Shown here piece by piece: positions 1 to 4,860 of a DNA stretch of 6,753 bases (positions are counted from its first letter, which is position 1; each line of letters starts with the position of its first letter). The stretch spans positions 20,368 through 27,120 of the forward strand of contig DFMR01000040.1 of NCBI GenBank assembly GCA_002376325.1. Direction: 5' to 3'. Source of the DNA: Proteobacteria bacterium UBA3588 (GTDB taxonomy: Bacteria > Pseudomonadota > Gammaproteobacteria > Thiohalomonadales > Thiohalomonadaceae). A model generated the notes under the pieces. It made no database searches. It was not told the DNA's origin and saw only the letters and a program-made list of their open reading frames with translations. The translations under genes and the position numbers were made by a program.

Positions 1-270
1 CTCTATCTCCTTCCGGGCGGACCGCCGCAGCGTCCGGGACTGGTGCGCGTGGACGGCGGCGGCGCGATGATCGAAGTGGAGGTTTGGGCGCTTCCCGCAG
101 CGCAGGTCGGCAGCTTCATGGCCGGTATCCCGGCGCCCCTAGCCATCGGCCGCGTACAGCTGGCCGACGGCGCATGGACATCCGGTTTCGTGTGCGAGGG
201 CTATGCCCTCGCCGCCGCGCGCGAGGTGACGGCGCTGCGGGGATGGCGTGCATTCCTGAACGGAAAATAG
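1..270 (+). CDS. atzF: Allophanate hydrolase, C-terminal fragment (5' end outside window)
   Basis: The last 89 codons of a gene that enters from the left edge in frame 1 and stops at TAG 268-270. The visible residues include LPGGPPQRPGLVR, then SFMAGIPAPLAIGRVQLADG, then GFVCEGYALAAAREVT and a terminal GWRAFL. This run matches the C-terminal domain of allophanate hydrolase (AtzF/DUR1 type) as I remember the family. The enzyme acts in the cytoplasm after urea carboxylase and breaks allophanate down to ammonia and CO2. The Ser-cisSer-Lys amidase domain lies upstream and cannot be checked here. In the Kluyveromyces enzyme this C-terminal domain completes the reaction after the amidase step. A urea carboxylase and urea transport genes would be expected further left. 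The family call is fairly sure; a fusion to urea carboxylase cannot be excluded. Confidence 0.85.
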   Translation, partial: LYLLPGGPPQRPGLVRVDGGGAMIEVEVWALPAAQVGSFMAGIPAPLAIGRVQLADGAWTSGFVCEGYALAAAREVTALRGWRAFLNGK

Positions 271-573
271 GCGACTCCCACCCTGTCTCAGGTGATTTCC
301 GGCAGCTTCTGCCTGCGGGGTCAACGCTCTATCCGGCTGAGCCGGGGGCGCGGAATGCGTCCACGGCCGTGCTTGTCGCGCATGCGGCCGGCAGAAAACC
401 GGAGCAATCTCTGCGCTACCCATCAATTTAACGCCAATCTTACCCATCCTTCACCGATTGCCATACGTTAAATGAAAGACCATGTGTTTTCTCAGATTAT
501 CGGAAGTAATCTTCCGCGAAGTCGAACCAATCGCCATAGGGGCGGACGCCAACAACGATGTAAGGAGCAAGTA
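271..573. other. Gene-free interval between atzF and the small membrane peptide
   Basis: I find no convincing gene here on either strand. The first part (300-395) is GC-rich with several short self-complementary pieces: GGCAG/CTGCC at 301-313, CCGGC/GCCGG at 333-345, the palindrome CACGGCCGTG at 362-371 and CGCATGCG at 379-386. None is followed by a T-run, so none is a clear terminator for atzF. The second part (about 415-515) is AT-richer and could hold the promoter of the 574 gene, but I see no convincing -35/-10 pair. Two overlapping inverted repeats lie at 494-516. The Shine-Dalgarno sequence of the next gene is at 562-567. Confidence 0.6.
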
Positions 574-690
574 ATGAGCGAGAAAGCCAGCACCTATTTC
601 TTCACCTCCATTGTGGCCTTCGCAGTGATAGTCGGCGGCCTGGTCAGCGTCGTCTACTTCAGCGTCTCGCATTTTATCCTGGGGGGTTAA
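574..690 (+). CDS. 38-residue single-pass membrane peptide, paralog of the cytochrome c5 anchor
   Basis: ATG at 574 has AAGGAG at 562-567, six bases upstream, which decides the start; the in-frame ATG at 472 has no such signal. The peptide begins MSEKASTYFF and has one hydrophobic helix, roughly residues 9-31, including FAVIVGGLVSVV, then a short tail ending FILGG. About 17 of its first 30 residues match the N-terminus of the cytochrome c5 encoded at 945 (MSEKTNCYMF, FAIIVGGLVALV), with the same length and order, so the two probably arose by duplication. There is no CxxCH motif here or in the following 100 bases in the two forward frames I translated (the zero and -1 frames). It probably sits in the inner membrane. 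Function is unknown. It could be a small subunit beside a haem protein, or what remains of a truncated cytochrome copy. The stop codon directly follows GGGGGGT (681-687), and the -1 frame stays open to 797. Confidence 0.6.
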   Translation: MSEKASTYFFTSIVAFAVIVGGLVSVVYFSVSHFILGG

Positions 691-704
691 TCACCCTTTT
701 TGGG

Positions 705-796
705 CAGGGGGCAGGTGGCTCGGCGGCACCCGGAGAGTCGGTGGCCGACAACGGGGTACGCATCTCCGGTGTGCCTCGGCGGCCCGCTTCCCCCTG
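705..796 (+). other. Nested-stem structured stretch after the small peptide gene
   Basis: Three nested pairings can be drawn by eye. CAGGGGG 705-711 pairs with CCCCCTG 790-796. CACCcGGAGA 727-736 pairs with TCTCCGGTG 763-771, with one bulged C at 731. GTCGG 737-741 pairs with CCGAC 745-749 around a TGG loop and stacks directly on the middle stem. The stretch lies between the stop of the 38-residue gene and the promoter of the cytochrome gene. It would therefore be at the 3' end of the first transcript. No T-run follows, so it is not a classical terminator. It matches no riboswitch class I recognise. GC-rich DNA forms such pairings easily, so the call is tentative. Confidence 0.35.
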
Positions 797-831
797 ATAC
801 CAAACCTCACGAATTCTTGACTTTTTGCAGG

Positions 832-860
832 TTTTCACCGCAAAACGCTGCCGTTATACT
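832..860 (+). promoter_or_regulatory. Probable sigma70 promoter of the cytochrome c5 gene
   Basis: TTTTCA (832-837) and TATACT (855-860) are separated by 17 bases; the -10 matches the consensus at five of six positions, the -35 at four. Transcription would start near 867, giving a leader of about 78 bases before GTG 945. Two inverted repeats overlap the -35 region: TTTTGC 823-828 with GCAAAA 840-845, and GTTTT 831-835 with AAAAC 842-846. These could be an operator, but no known regulator site is recognised. A better-looking TTGACT at 817-822 is too far (32 bases) from this -10. Confidence 0.55.
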
Positions 861-944
861 ACGCCCCCATTTCCAAGCTGCGCAGTAATGTATAGGACAA
901 TCACGCCGCGGCAGCGCACCGCTAATCGTTCGAGGGGGTAGGTC

Positions 945-1451
945 GTGAGCGAAAAAACCAATTGCTATATGTTTAATTCCATTTTGTGGTTTGCCATCAT
1001 CGTCGGCGGCCTGGTTGCGCTGGTGATGACGCTGGATGCGCCGATCCTCCATGGTTCAGGTGCGCCCGTCGGCGCCGCCATGACGCCTGCGGCGATCGAC
1101 GCCCGCATTGCGCCGGTTGGTGTTCTGAATACCGGTGCCGCGATCGCCGCCGCTCCGGCACCTGCGCCCGCTACGACCGCGGCAGCCGCCGGCGGTGCCC
1201 GTTCCGGCAGCGTCATTTTCCACTCGGTCTGTTTTGTCTGTCACGCCACCGGCGCAGCCGGCGCTCCCAAGGTGGGCGATAAGGCGGCCTGGAAGCCACG
1301 CATCGCCAAGGGCATCGATACGCTGTGGAATCACGCGATTCATGGTTTCCAGAGCAACGGTCTCACCATGCCGCCGCGCGGCACCTGCGGCAACTGCTCC
1401 GATCAGGAGTTGAAGAACGCCATCGAGTACATGATCTCCAAGAGCAAATAG
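945..1451 (+). CDS. Membrane-anchored monoheme cytochrome c5 family protein
   Basis: The 168-residue protein starts at GTG 945 behind GAGGGGG at 932-938. Residues about 9-30 form one hydrophobic helix that looks like an uncleaved anchor. Residues about 38-86 are a flexible linker rich in Ala and Pro (APAPAPATT), with ARIAPVGVLN at 53-62. The haem domain is residues about 87-168. CFVCH (C96, C99, H100) binds haem covalently, with H100 as axial ligand. M142 in TMPPRG is the likely sixth ligand. C148 and C151 in CGNC match the disulfide typical of the c5 group, followed by a C-terminal helix DQELKNAIEYM. The protein should face the periplasm and carry electrons in the respiratory chain, for example to a terminal oxidase; the actual partners are not shown by the sequence. 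It has its own promoter upstream and terminator downstream, so it is probably monocistronic. Its anchor is duplicated in the peptide at 574-690. Confidence 0.92.
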   Translation: MSEKTNCYMFNSILWFAIIVGGLVALVMTLDAPILHGSGAPVGAAMTPAAIDARIAPVGVLNTGAAIAAAPAPAPATTAAAAGGARSGSVIFHSVCFVCHATGAAGAPKVGDKAAWKPRIAKGIDTLWNHAIHGFQSNGLTMPPRGTCGNCSDQELKNAIEYMISKSK

Positions 1452-1468
1452 GCATTGGCGGTAACAGC

Positions 1469-1504
1469 AAAAAAGGAGGCCGGGATTTCCCGGCCTCCTT
1501 TTTT
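1469..1504 (+). terminator. Strong intrinsic terminator after the cytochrome c5 gene
   Basis: A perfect 10-bp GC-rich stem, GGAGGCCGGG (1475-1484) with CCCGGCCTCC (1489-1498), closes on an ATTT loop. It is flanked by six A (1469-1474) and six T (1499-1504). The hairpin begins about 20 bases after the TAG of the cytochrome gene. The A and T runs make it symmetrical, so it could also stop transcription coming from the right. Confidence 0.95.
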
Positions 1505-1656
1505 GTACATGGAGGGTCTGGAGCGGTGTCGCCGCATAGAAAACCTTGATAACAGTTGACTGTATTGATTTGGTATTGCTGCTAACTTAAGAAGTAGAGG
1601 CCGGTGTGTCCCATACCGGACATGCATCGCGGCGGCAAGACAAGGAGGCGATGGTC

Positions 1657-2457
1657 ATGCGGCGCCCCTACCTGGAACATCATATTTCCCCCACCTCACT
1701 TCCCGAGATCCATCGTATCGAAGCGATCCGCCCCTGGTTCTGGTTGGCGCAGGCGTGGCTCGACTTTTCCGATGCGCCGGCAGTCAGCATCGCCTACGGT
1801 CTGGCGGTGACCTTGGTATTCGAGGTGATCACGCTGGTGTTCGGCGTGCGCGGCGCCTACCAATGGGTCATCGGCATCATGGCCGGCTTCGTGCTGGTGG
1901 CCCCGGTGTTGGCGGTAGGTCTGTACGAGATCAGCCGCCGTCTGGAGGGTGAACTCGAGGTTGGCCTGCGCGACACGGTGCACGGCTGGCACCATAACAG
2001 TGGCTCGATCCTGGCCGTGGGAGTGGTGCTGGTACTGCTGCTGATGAGCTGGTTCATGGTGTCGCTGCAACTGGTGGCGGTGCTGGTGCAGAAAGCGGGC
2101 GTGGTGTCGACGATATTCGCCAACGGCGGCGACTTGGCGACCTTCCTGTTCTCAATCTCCTGGCCGATGGTGGTAGCGTTCGCTGCAACCGGGTTGGTGG
2201 CGGCGGTGGTGGCGTTTATGCTCAGCGCGCTGTCGGTACCGATGCTGATGGATCACGACGACATGGACGTGATCAGTGCCATGGCGACCAGTGTCCGCGC
2301 GGTGCTGTTGAACTGGCGGCCGATGTTGTTGTGGGCGGCGATCATCGTGGGTTTCACCGCCCTCAGCGTAGTGCCGCTCTACCTCGGACTCATTGCCACC
2401 TTTCCCTTGCTGGCCTACGCCACTTGGCACGGCTATCGCGAGATTATCGGCGACTAA
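1657..2457 (+). CDS. DUF2189 family integral membrane protein
   Basis: A 266-residue hydrophobic protein. A full AAGGAGG lies at 1642-1648. The ATG at 1657 is eight bases behind it and is preferred; the in-frame ATG 1651 and GTG 1654 are closer (two and five bases) and cannot be excluded. An in-frame ATG at 1606 lacks such a signal. About six hydrophobic segments are visible: residues ~43-65, 68-91, 116-145, 170-197, 222-240 and 241-257. Family-like stretches include RPWFWLAQAWLDF near the N-terminus, VLAVGLYEISRRLE at the end of helix 2, and LSVPMLMDHDDMDVISAM followed by FPLLAYATWHGYREI at the C-terminus. These match the DUF2189 (predicted integral membrane protein) family from memory; its function is not known. 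It ends facing the convergent rep gene across a repeat-rich junction. It is separated from the cytochrome gene by a strong terminator and so needs its own promoter, which I could not place with confidence. Confidence 0.85.
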   Translation: MRRPYLEHHISPTSLPEIHRIEAIRPWFWLAQAWLDFSDAPAVSIAYGLAVTLVFEVITLVFGVRGAYQWVIGIMAGFVLVAPVLAVGLYEISRRLEGELEVGLRDTVHGWHHNSGSILAVGVVLVLLLMSWFMVSLQLVAVLVQKAGVVSTIFANGGDLATFLFSISWPMVVAFAATGLVAAVVAFMLSALSVPMLMDHDDMDVISAMATSVRAVLLNWRPMLLWAAIIVGFTALSVVPLYLGLIATFPLLAYATWHGYREIIGD

Positions 2458-2502
2458 AGAACAGAGCGACGAGATACCGGGGCACGAGTGCGCGGCGCGC
2501 AC
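2457..2502 (+). repeat. Repeat copy A (direct)
   Basis: Begins at the stop codon of the DUF2189 gene with AAGAACAGAGCGACGAG (2457-2473) and ends with GAGTGCGCGGCGCGCAC (2486-2502). Both blocks recur in copy B at 2652-2690 with one mismatch each. The second block contains a perfect 6-bp hairpin, GTGCGC 2488-2493 with GCGCAC 2497-2502. Confidence 0.65.
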
Positions 2503-2542
2503 GCCGCTTAAATTGTCTTCTCCGCAGAATCTGTCTGCCGTC

Positions 2543-2611
2543 GTAGGCCCGATAGAGCGCAGCGGTATCGGGCGGACCATGTCGGACATCGCGGTGCGAT
2601 GTCCGGCCTAC
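2543..2611. repeat. Two-hairpin palindromic intergenic unit
   Basis: The unit is bounded by GTAGGC (2543-2548) and its inverse GCCTAC (2606-2611). Inside are two hairpins: CCCGATA 2548-2554 with TATCGGG 2566-2572 around an 11-base loop, and a perfect 10-bp stem CGGACATCGC 2583-2592 with GCGATGTCCG 2596-2605 around GGT. The form resembles short palindromic repeats (REP/REPIN-like) found between convergent genes in gammaproteobacteria. Whether it recurs in this genome cannot be seen here. No T-run follows, but it could still slow transcription from both sides. Confidence 0.6.
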
Positions 2612-2651
2612 ATTGCCAGAGCAGCGGCGCACCCAGATCCTGCGCTAAAGG

Positions 2652-2690
2652 AAGAACAGAGGGACGAGGGAAAGAGTGTGCGGCGCGCAC
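2652..2690 (+). repeat. Repeat copy B (direct)
   Basis: AAGAACAGAGGGACGAG (2652-2668) and GAGTGTGCGGCGCGCAC (2674-2690) repeat the two blocks of copy A in the same order. The spacer between the blocks is shorter: 5 bases, against 12 in copy A. Copies A and B flank the palindromic unit at 2543-2611. Confidence 0.65.
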
Positions 2691-2699
2691 CCTGTTTTT
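2678..2699 (+). terminator. Possible weak terminator for the DUF2189 transcript
   Basis: GTGCG 2678-2682 pairs with CGCAC 2686-2690 around GCG. After four more bases there is a run of five T (2695-2699). It lies within and just after repeat copy B, about 220 bases past the DUF2189 stop codon. The stem is short and the T-run is not immediately adjacent, so this is a weak call. Confidence 0.3.
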
Positions 2700-2726
2700 A
2701 AACTTAGCGCGAGCGCAGCGAGCGCC

Positions 2727-2750
2727 ATCCCTCGTATCTCGCCCCTGTTT
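2727..2750 (-). repeat. Repeat copy C (inverted, partial)
   Basis: Read on the - strand this begins AAACAGGGGCGAGATACGAG and continues into GGGAT. It shares AACAG and ACGAGGGA with copy B, and CGAGATAC with copy A. Its 8-base core TCCCTCGT (2728-2735) is the exact inverse of ACGAGGGA at 2664-2671. It sits just downstream of the rep stop codon. The likeness is shorter and looser than that between A and B. Confidence 0.4.
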
Positions 2751-2763
2751 CCTGGACCCTTGT

Positions 2764-4803
2764 TCATCCTCCCAACATTCCCTTGAGATTGGCCAATTGT
2801 GCGCGGCCGCGCTCCTGTCGCTCCTCGGCGGGCAGCTCGACGCCGGCGCCTTCCCATTCCAGGTCCTCCTGCGGCAGCTCTTCCAGAAAGCGGCTCGGTT
2901 CGCAGCGCACCAGTTCGCCGCCGCGGCGGCGGCGGGTGGCGACGGTGAGGGTGAGGGTGCGCTGGGCGCGGGTGATGCCGACGTAGGCGAGGCGGCGCTC
3001 CTCTTCGATGGTCTCCTGCTCGATGCTGTTGCGGTGGGGCAGCAGCTCTTCCTCCATCCCCACCAGGAACACGTGAGGGAATTCCAATCCTTTGGCCGCA
3101 TGCAGCGTCATCAGGCGCACGCTGTCGCCGGCACCCTCGTCGTCGTTGCGATCGAGCATATCGATCAGGCAGATCTTGTTCACCAGCAGGGTGATGTCCG
3201 GCTCCCCGCCCTCTTCCTGTTCGGTCATGCGCTTGAGCCAGGCGAGCAGTTCGTAGACGTTCTGCATGCGCCGTTCCGCCGCCTTGAGGTCGCGCGAATC
3301 GTCGCGCAGGTAGGTTTCGTAGTCGATCTCGCGCACCAGGTCGTGCACCGCCGCCACCGGGTCGCCGCGCCGGGCGCGGTCGCCGATGTCCACCAGCCAG
3401 TGGACGAAGCGCTCCAGCCGTTCGTGGGCGCGTTCGGAGAGGTGCTGCTTGAGGCCCAGTTCGAAGCTGGCGGTGAACAGGCTGATGCCGCGCTCGCCGG
3501 CGTAGGCGCCGAGTTTTTCCAGGGTGGCCGGGCCCAGTTCGCGCCGGGGCGTGTTGACGATGCGCAGGAAGGCGGTGTCGTCGTCGGGGTTGATCAGCAG
3601 TTTGAGGTAGGCCATCAGATCCTTCACCTCGGCGTAGGCGAAGAACGAGGTACCGCCGGAGAGCTGGTAGGGGATGCGCTGTTCGCGCAGCGCTTTCTCG
3701 AACAGCCGCGACTGGTGGTTGCCGCGGTAGAGGATGGCGAAGTCGCGAAAGTCGGTGCGCTGCTGGAAGTGCTGATGGATCATCTGTGACACTACCTTGA
3801 GGGCCTCGTCCTCCTCGTCGGCGCAGGAGACGATGCGGATTGGATCGCCGTGGCCCAACTCGCTCCACAGCCGCTTGTCGAACACGTGCGGATTGTTGGC
3901 GATGAGCTGGTTGGCCGCCTTGAGGATGCGGCCGGTGGAGCGGTAGTTCTGCTCCAGCTTGATCACCTCGAGGCGCGGGAAGTCGGTGTTGAGCAGCGCC
4001 AGGTTTTCCGGCTGGGCGCCGCGCCAGGAATAGATCGACTGGTCATCGTCGCCCACCACGGTGAGCGCGCCGCGGGCGCCCACCAGCAGCTTGACTAGCT
4101 GGTACTGGGTGGCGTTGGTGTCCTGGTATTCGTCCACCAGCAGGTAGCGGATGCGGTTCTGCCACTGCTCCAGCACCTCGGGGTGCTGCGAAAACAGCAG
4201 CACCGGCAGCATGATCAGGTCGTCGAAATCGAGGGCGTTGTAGGCCTTGAGGTGGCGATTGTATTCGCCGTAGAGCAGCGCCGCGCGCATCTCGCCGTCG
4301 CTGCCGGCCAGGGTTACCGCCTGCTCCGGCGTGACGAAGGCGTTCTTCCAGCGCGAGACCTGCTGGTGCAGCTCCTTGAGCAGCTCTTCGTTGATGTTTT
4401 CGCGGCGCAATAGCTCCTTGAGCAGCGAGGCGCTGTCCTGAGCGTCGAAGATGGAGAAACTTGGTTTATAGCCGAGCAGTTTGCCTTCGCGCCGGATGAT
4501 GTCGAGGCCGAGGGTGTGGAAGGTGGAGACGCGCAGGCCGCGGCCCTCCTTGCCGGCCAACAGCTTGCCGACGCGCTCCTTCATCTCCCGCGCTGCCTTG
4601 TTGGTAAAGGTGACGGCCGCGATATTCTTCGGCGAGATGCCGCACGACTGGATCAGGTAGGCGATCTTCTGGGTGATGACGCGCGTCTTGCCGCTGCCGG
4701 CACCGGCCAGCACCAGCAGGGGGCCGTCGATATAGCGCACGGCGTCGCGTTGGCGGGGATTGAGATCGGACACGGGAGACTCGGACTGCGGATTGCAGGC
4801 CAT
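2764..4803 (-). CDS. rep: ATP-dependent DNA helicase Rep (SF1, UvrD family)
   Basis: A 679-residue superfamily 1A helicase, close in length to the 673-residue E. coli Rep and alike over its whole length. It unwinds DNA 3' to 5' using ATP, clears proteins ahead of the replisome and helps restart forks. Visible motifs: Walker A AGAGSGKT at 33-40 (K39), TFTNKAAREM at 65-74 and STFHTLGLD at 93-101. Walker B LLVDEYQDT at 221-229 (D224, E225) is followed by VVGDDDQSIYSWRGA at 249-263. LEQNYRS lies at 283-289, LMTLHAAKGLEF at 564-575, and ERRLAYVGITRAQ at 602-614 with the motif VI arginines. The C-terminus ends QLANLKGMLGG and seems to lack the short basic tail of the E. coli protein. ATG 4803 has GGAGG 12 bases upstream. 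An in-frame GTG at 4773 lines up better with the E. coli N-terminus but has no ribosome site. The gene lies 57 bases after comM on the same strand, suggesting cotranscription. No strong terminator is seen after it. Confidence 0.97.
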   Translation of the reverse strand: MACNPQSESPVSDLNPRQRDAVRYIDGPLLVLAGAGSGKTRVITQKIAYLIQSCGISPKNIAAVTFTNKAAREMKERVGKLLAGKEGRGLRVSTFHTLGLDIIRREGKLLGYKPSFSIFDAQDSASLLKELLRRENINEELLKELHQQVSRWKNAFVTPEQAVTLAGSDGEMRAALLYGEYNRHLKAYNALDFDDLIMLPVLLFSQHPEVLEQWQNRIRYLLVDEYQDTNATQYQLVKLLVGARGALTVVGDDDQSIYSWRGAQPENLALLNTDFPRLEVIKLEQNYRSTGRILKAANQLIANNPHVFDKRLWSELGHGDPIRIVSCADEEDEALKVVSQMIHQHFQQRTDFRDFAILYRGNHQSRLFEKALREQRIPYQLSGGTSFFAYAEVKDLMAYLKLLINPDDDTAFLRIVNTPRRELGPATLEKLGAYAGERGISLFTASFELGLKQHLSERAHERLERFVHWLVDIGDRARRGDPVAAVHDLVREIDYETYLRDDSRDLKAAERRMQNVYELLAWLKRMTEQEEGGEPDITLLVNKICLIDMLDRNDDEGAGDSVRLMTLHAAKGLEFPHVFLVGMEEELLPHRNSIEQETIEEERRLAYVGITRAQRTLTLTVATRRRRGGELVRCEPSRFLEELPQEDLEWEGAGVELPAEERQERGRAQLANLKGMLGG

Positions 4804-4860
4804 TGTAACAGCGCGCCTCCGTCGGTGAGCAAGGTTTAACGGCGGGGACGGCGGATTGTA

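Noticed and set aside
472..573. Longer form of the small membrane peptide starting at ATG 472
   Set aside because: The added 34 residues are polar and unlike anything, there is no ribosome site before 472, and the AAGGAG and paralogy with the cytochrome both mark 574 as the start.
705..796. Cyclic-di-GMP or other known riboswitch
   Set aside because: None of the conserved core sequences of known classes is present, and the element lies upstream of the predicted cytochrome promoter.
691..830. Remains of a haem domain after the small anchor peptide
   Set aside because: No CxxCH and no TMPP- or CxxC-type motif appears in the zero or -1 frame; only a weak linker-like likeness is seen in the -1 frame.
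1556..1588. TTGACT (1556-1561) with TAACTT (1583-1588) as a promoter for the DUF2189 gene
   Set aside because: The spacer is 21 bases and no alternative -10 at 16-18 bases fits, so I do not call it, though a promoter must lie somewhere in 1505-1640.
1601..1622. CCGGT/ACCGG and TGTCC/GGACA alternative hairpins before the DUF2189 gene
   Set aside because: Arms are only five bases and overlap; no terminator, riboswitch or known operator pattern fits.
2599..3789. Long + strand open frame (396 codons) opposite rep
   Set aside because: It is the antisense shadow of a clear Rep protein in GC-rich DNA. Its product shows no family motif and has repetitive Ala/Val/Gln/His composition.
2645..3868. Open frame of 407 codons on the - strand in another frame of rep
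   Set aside because: Arg/Pro/His-rich frame-shifted reading of rep with no motifs; the Rep frame is unmistakable.
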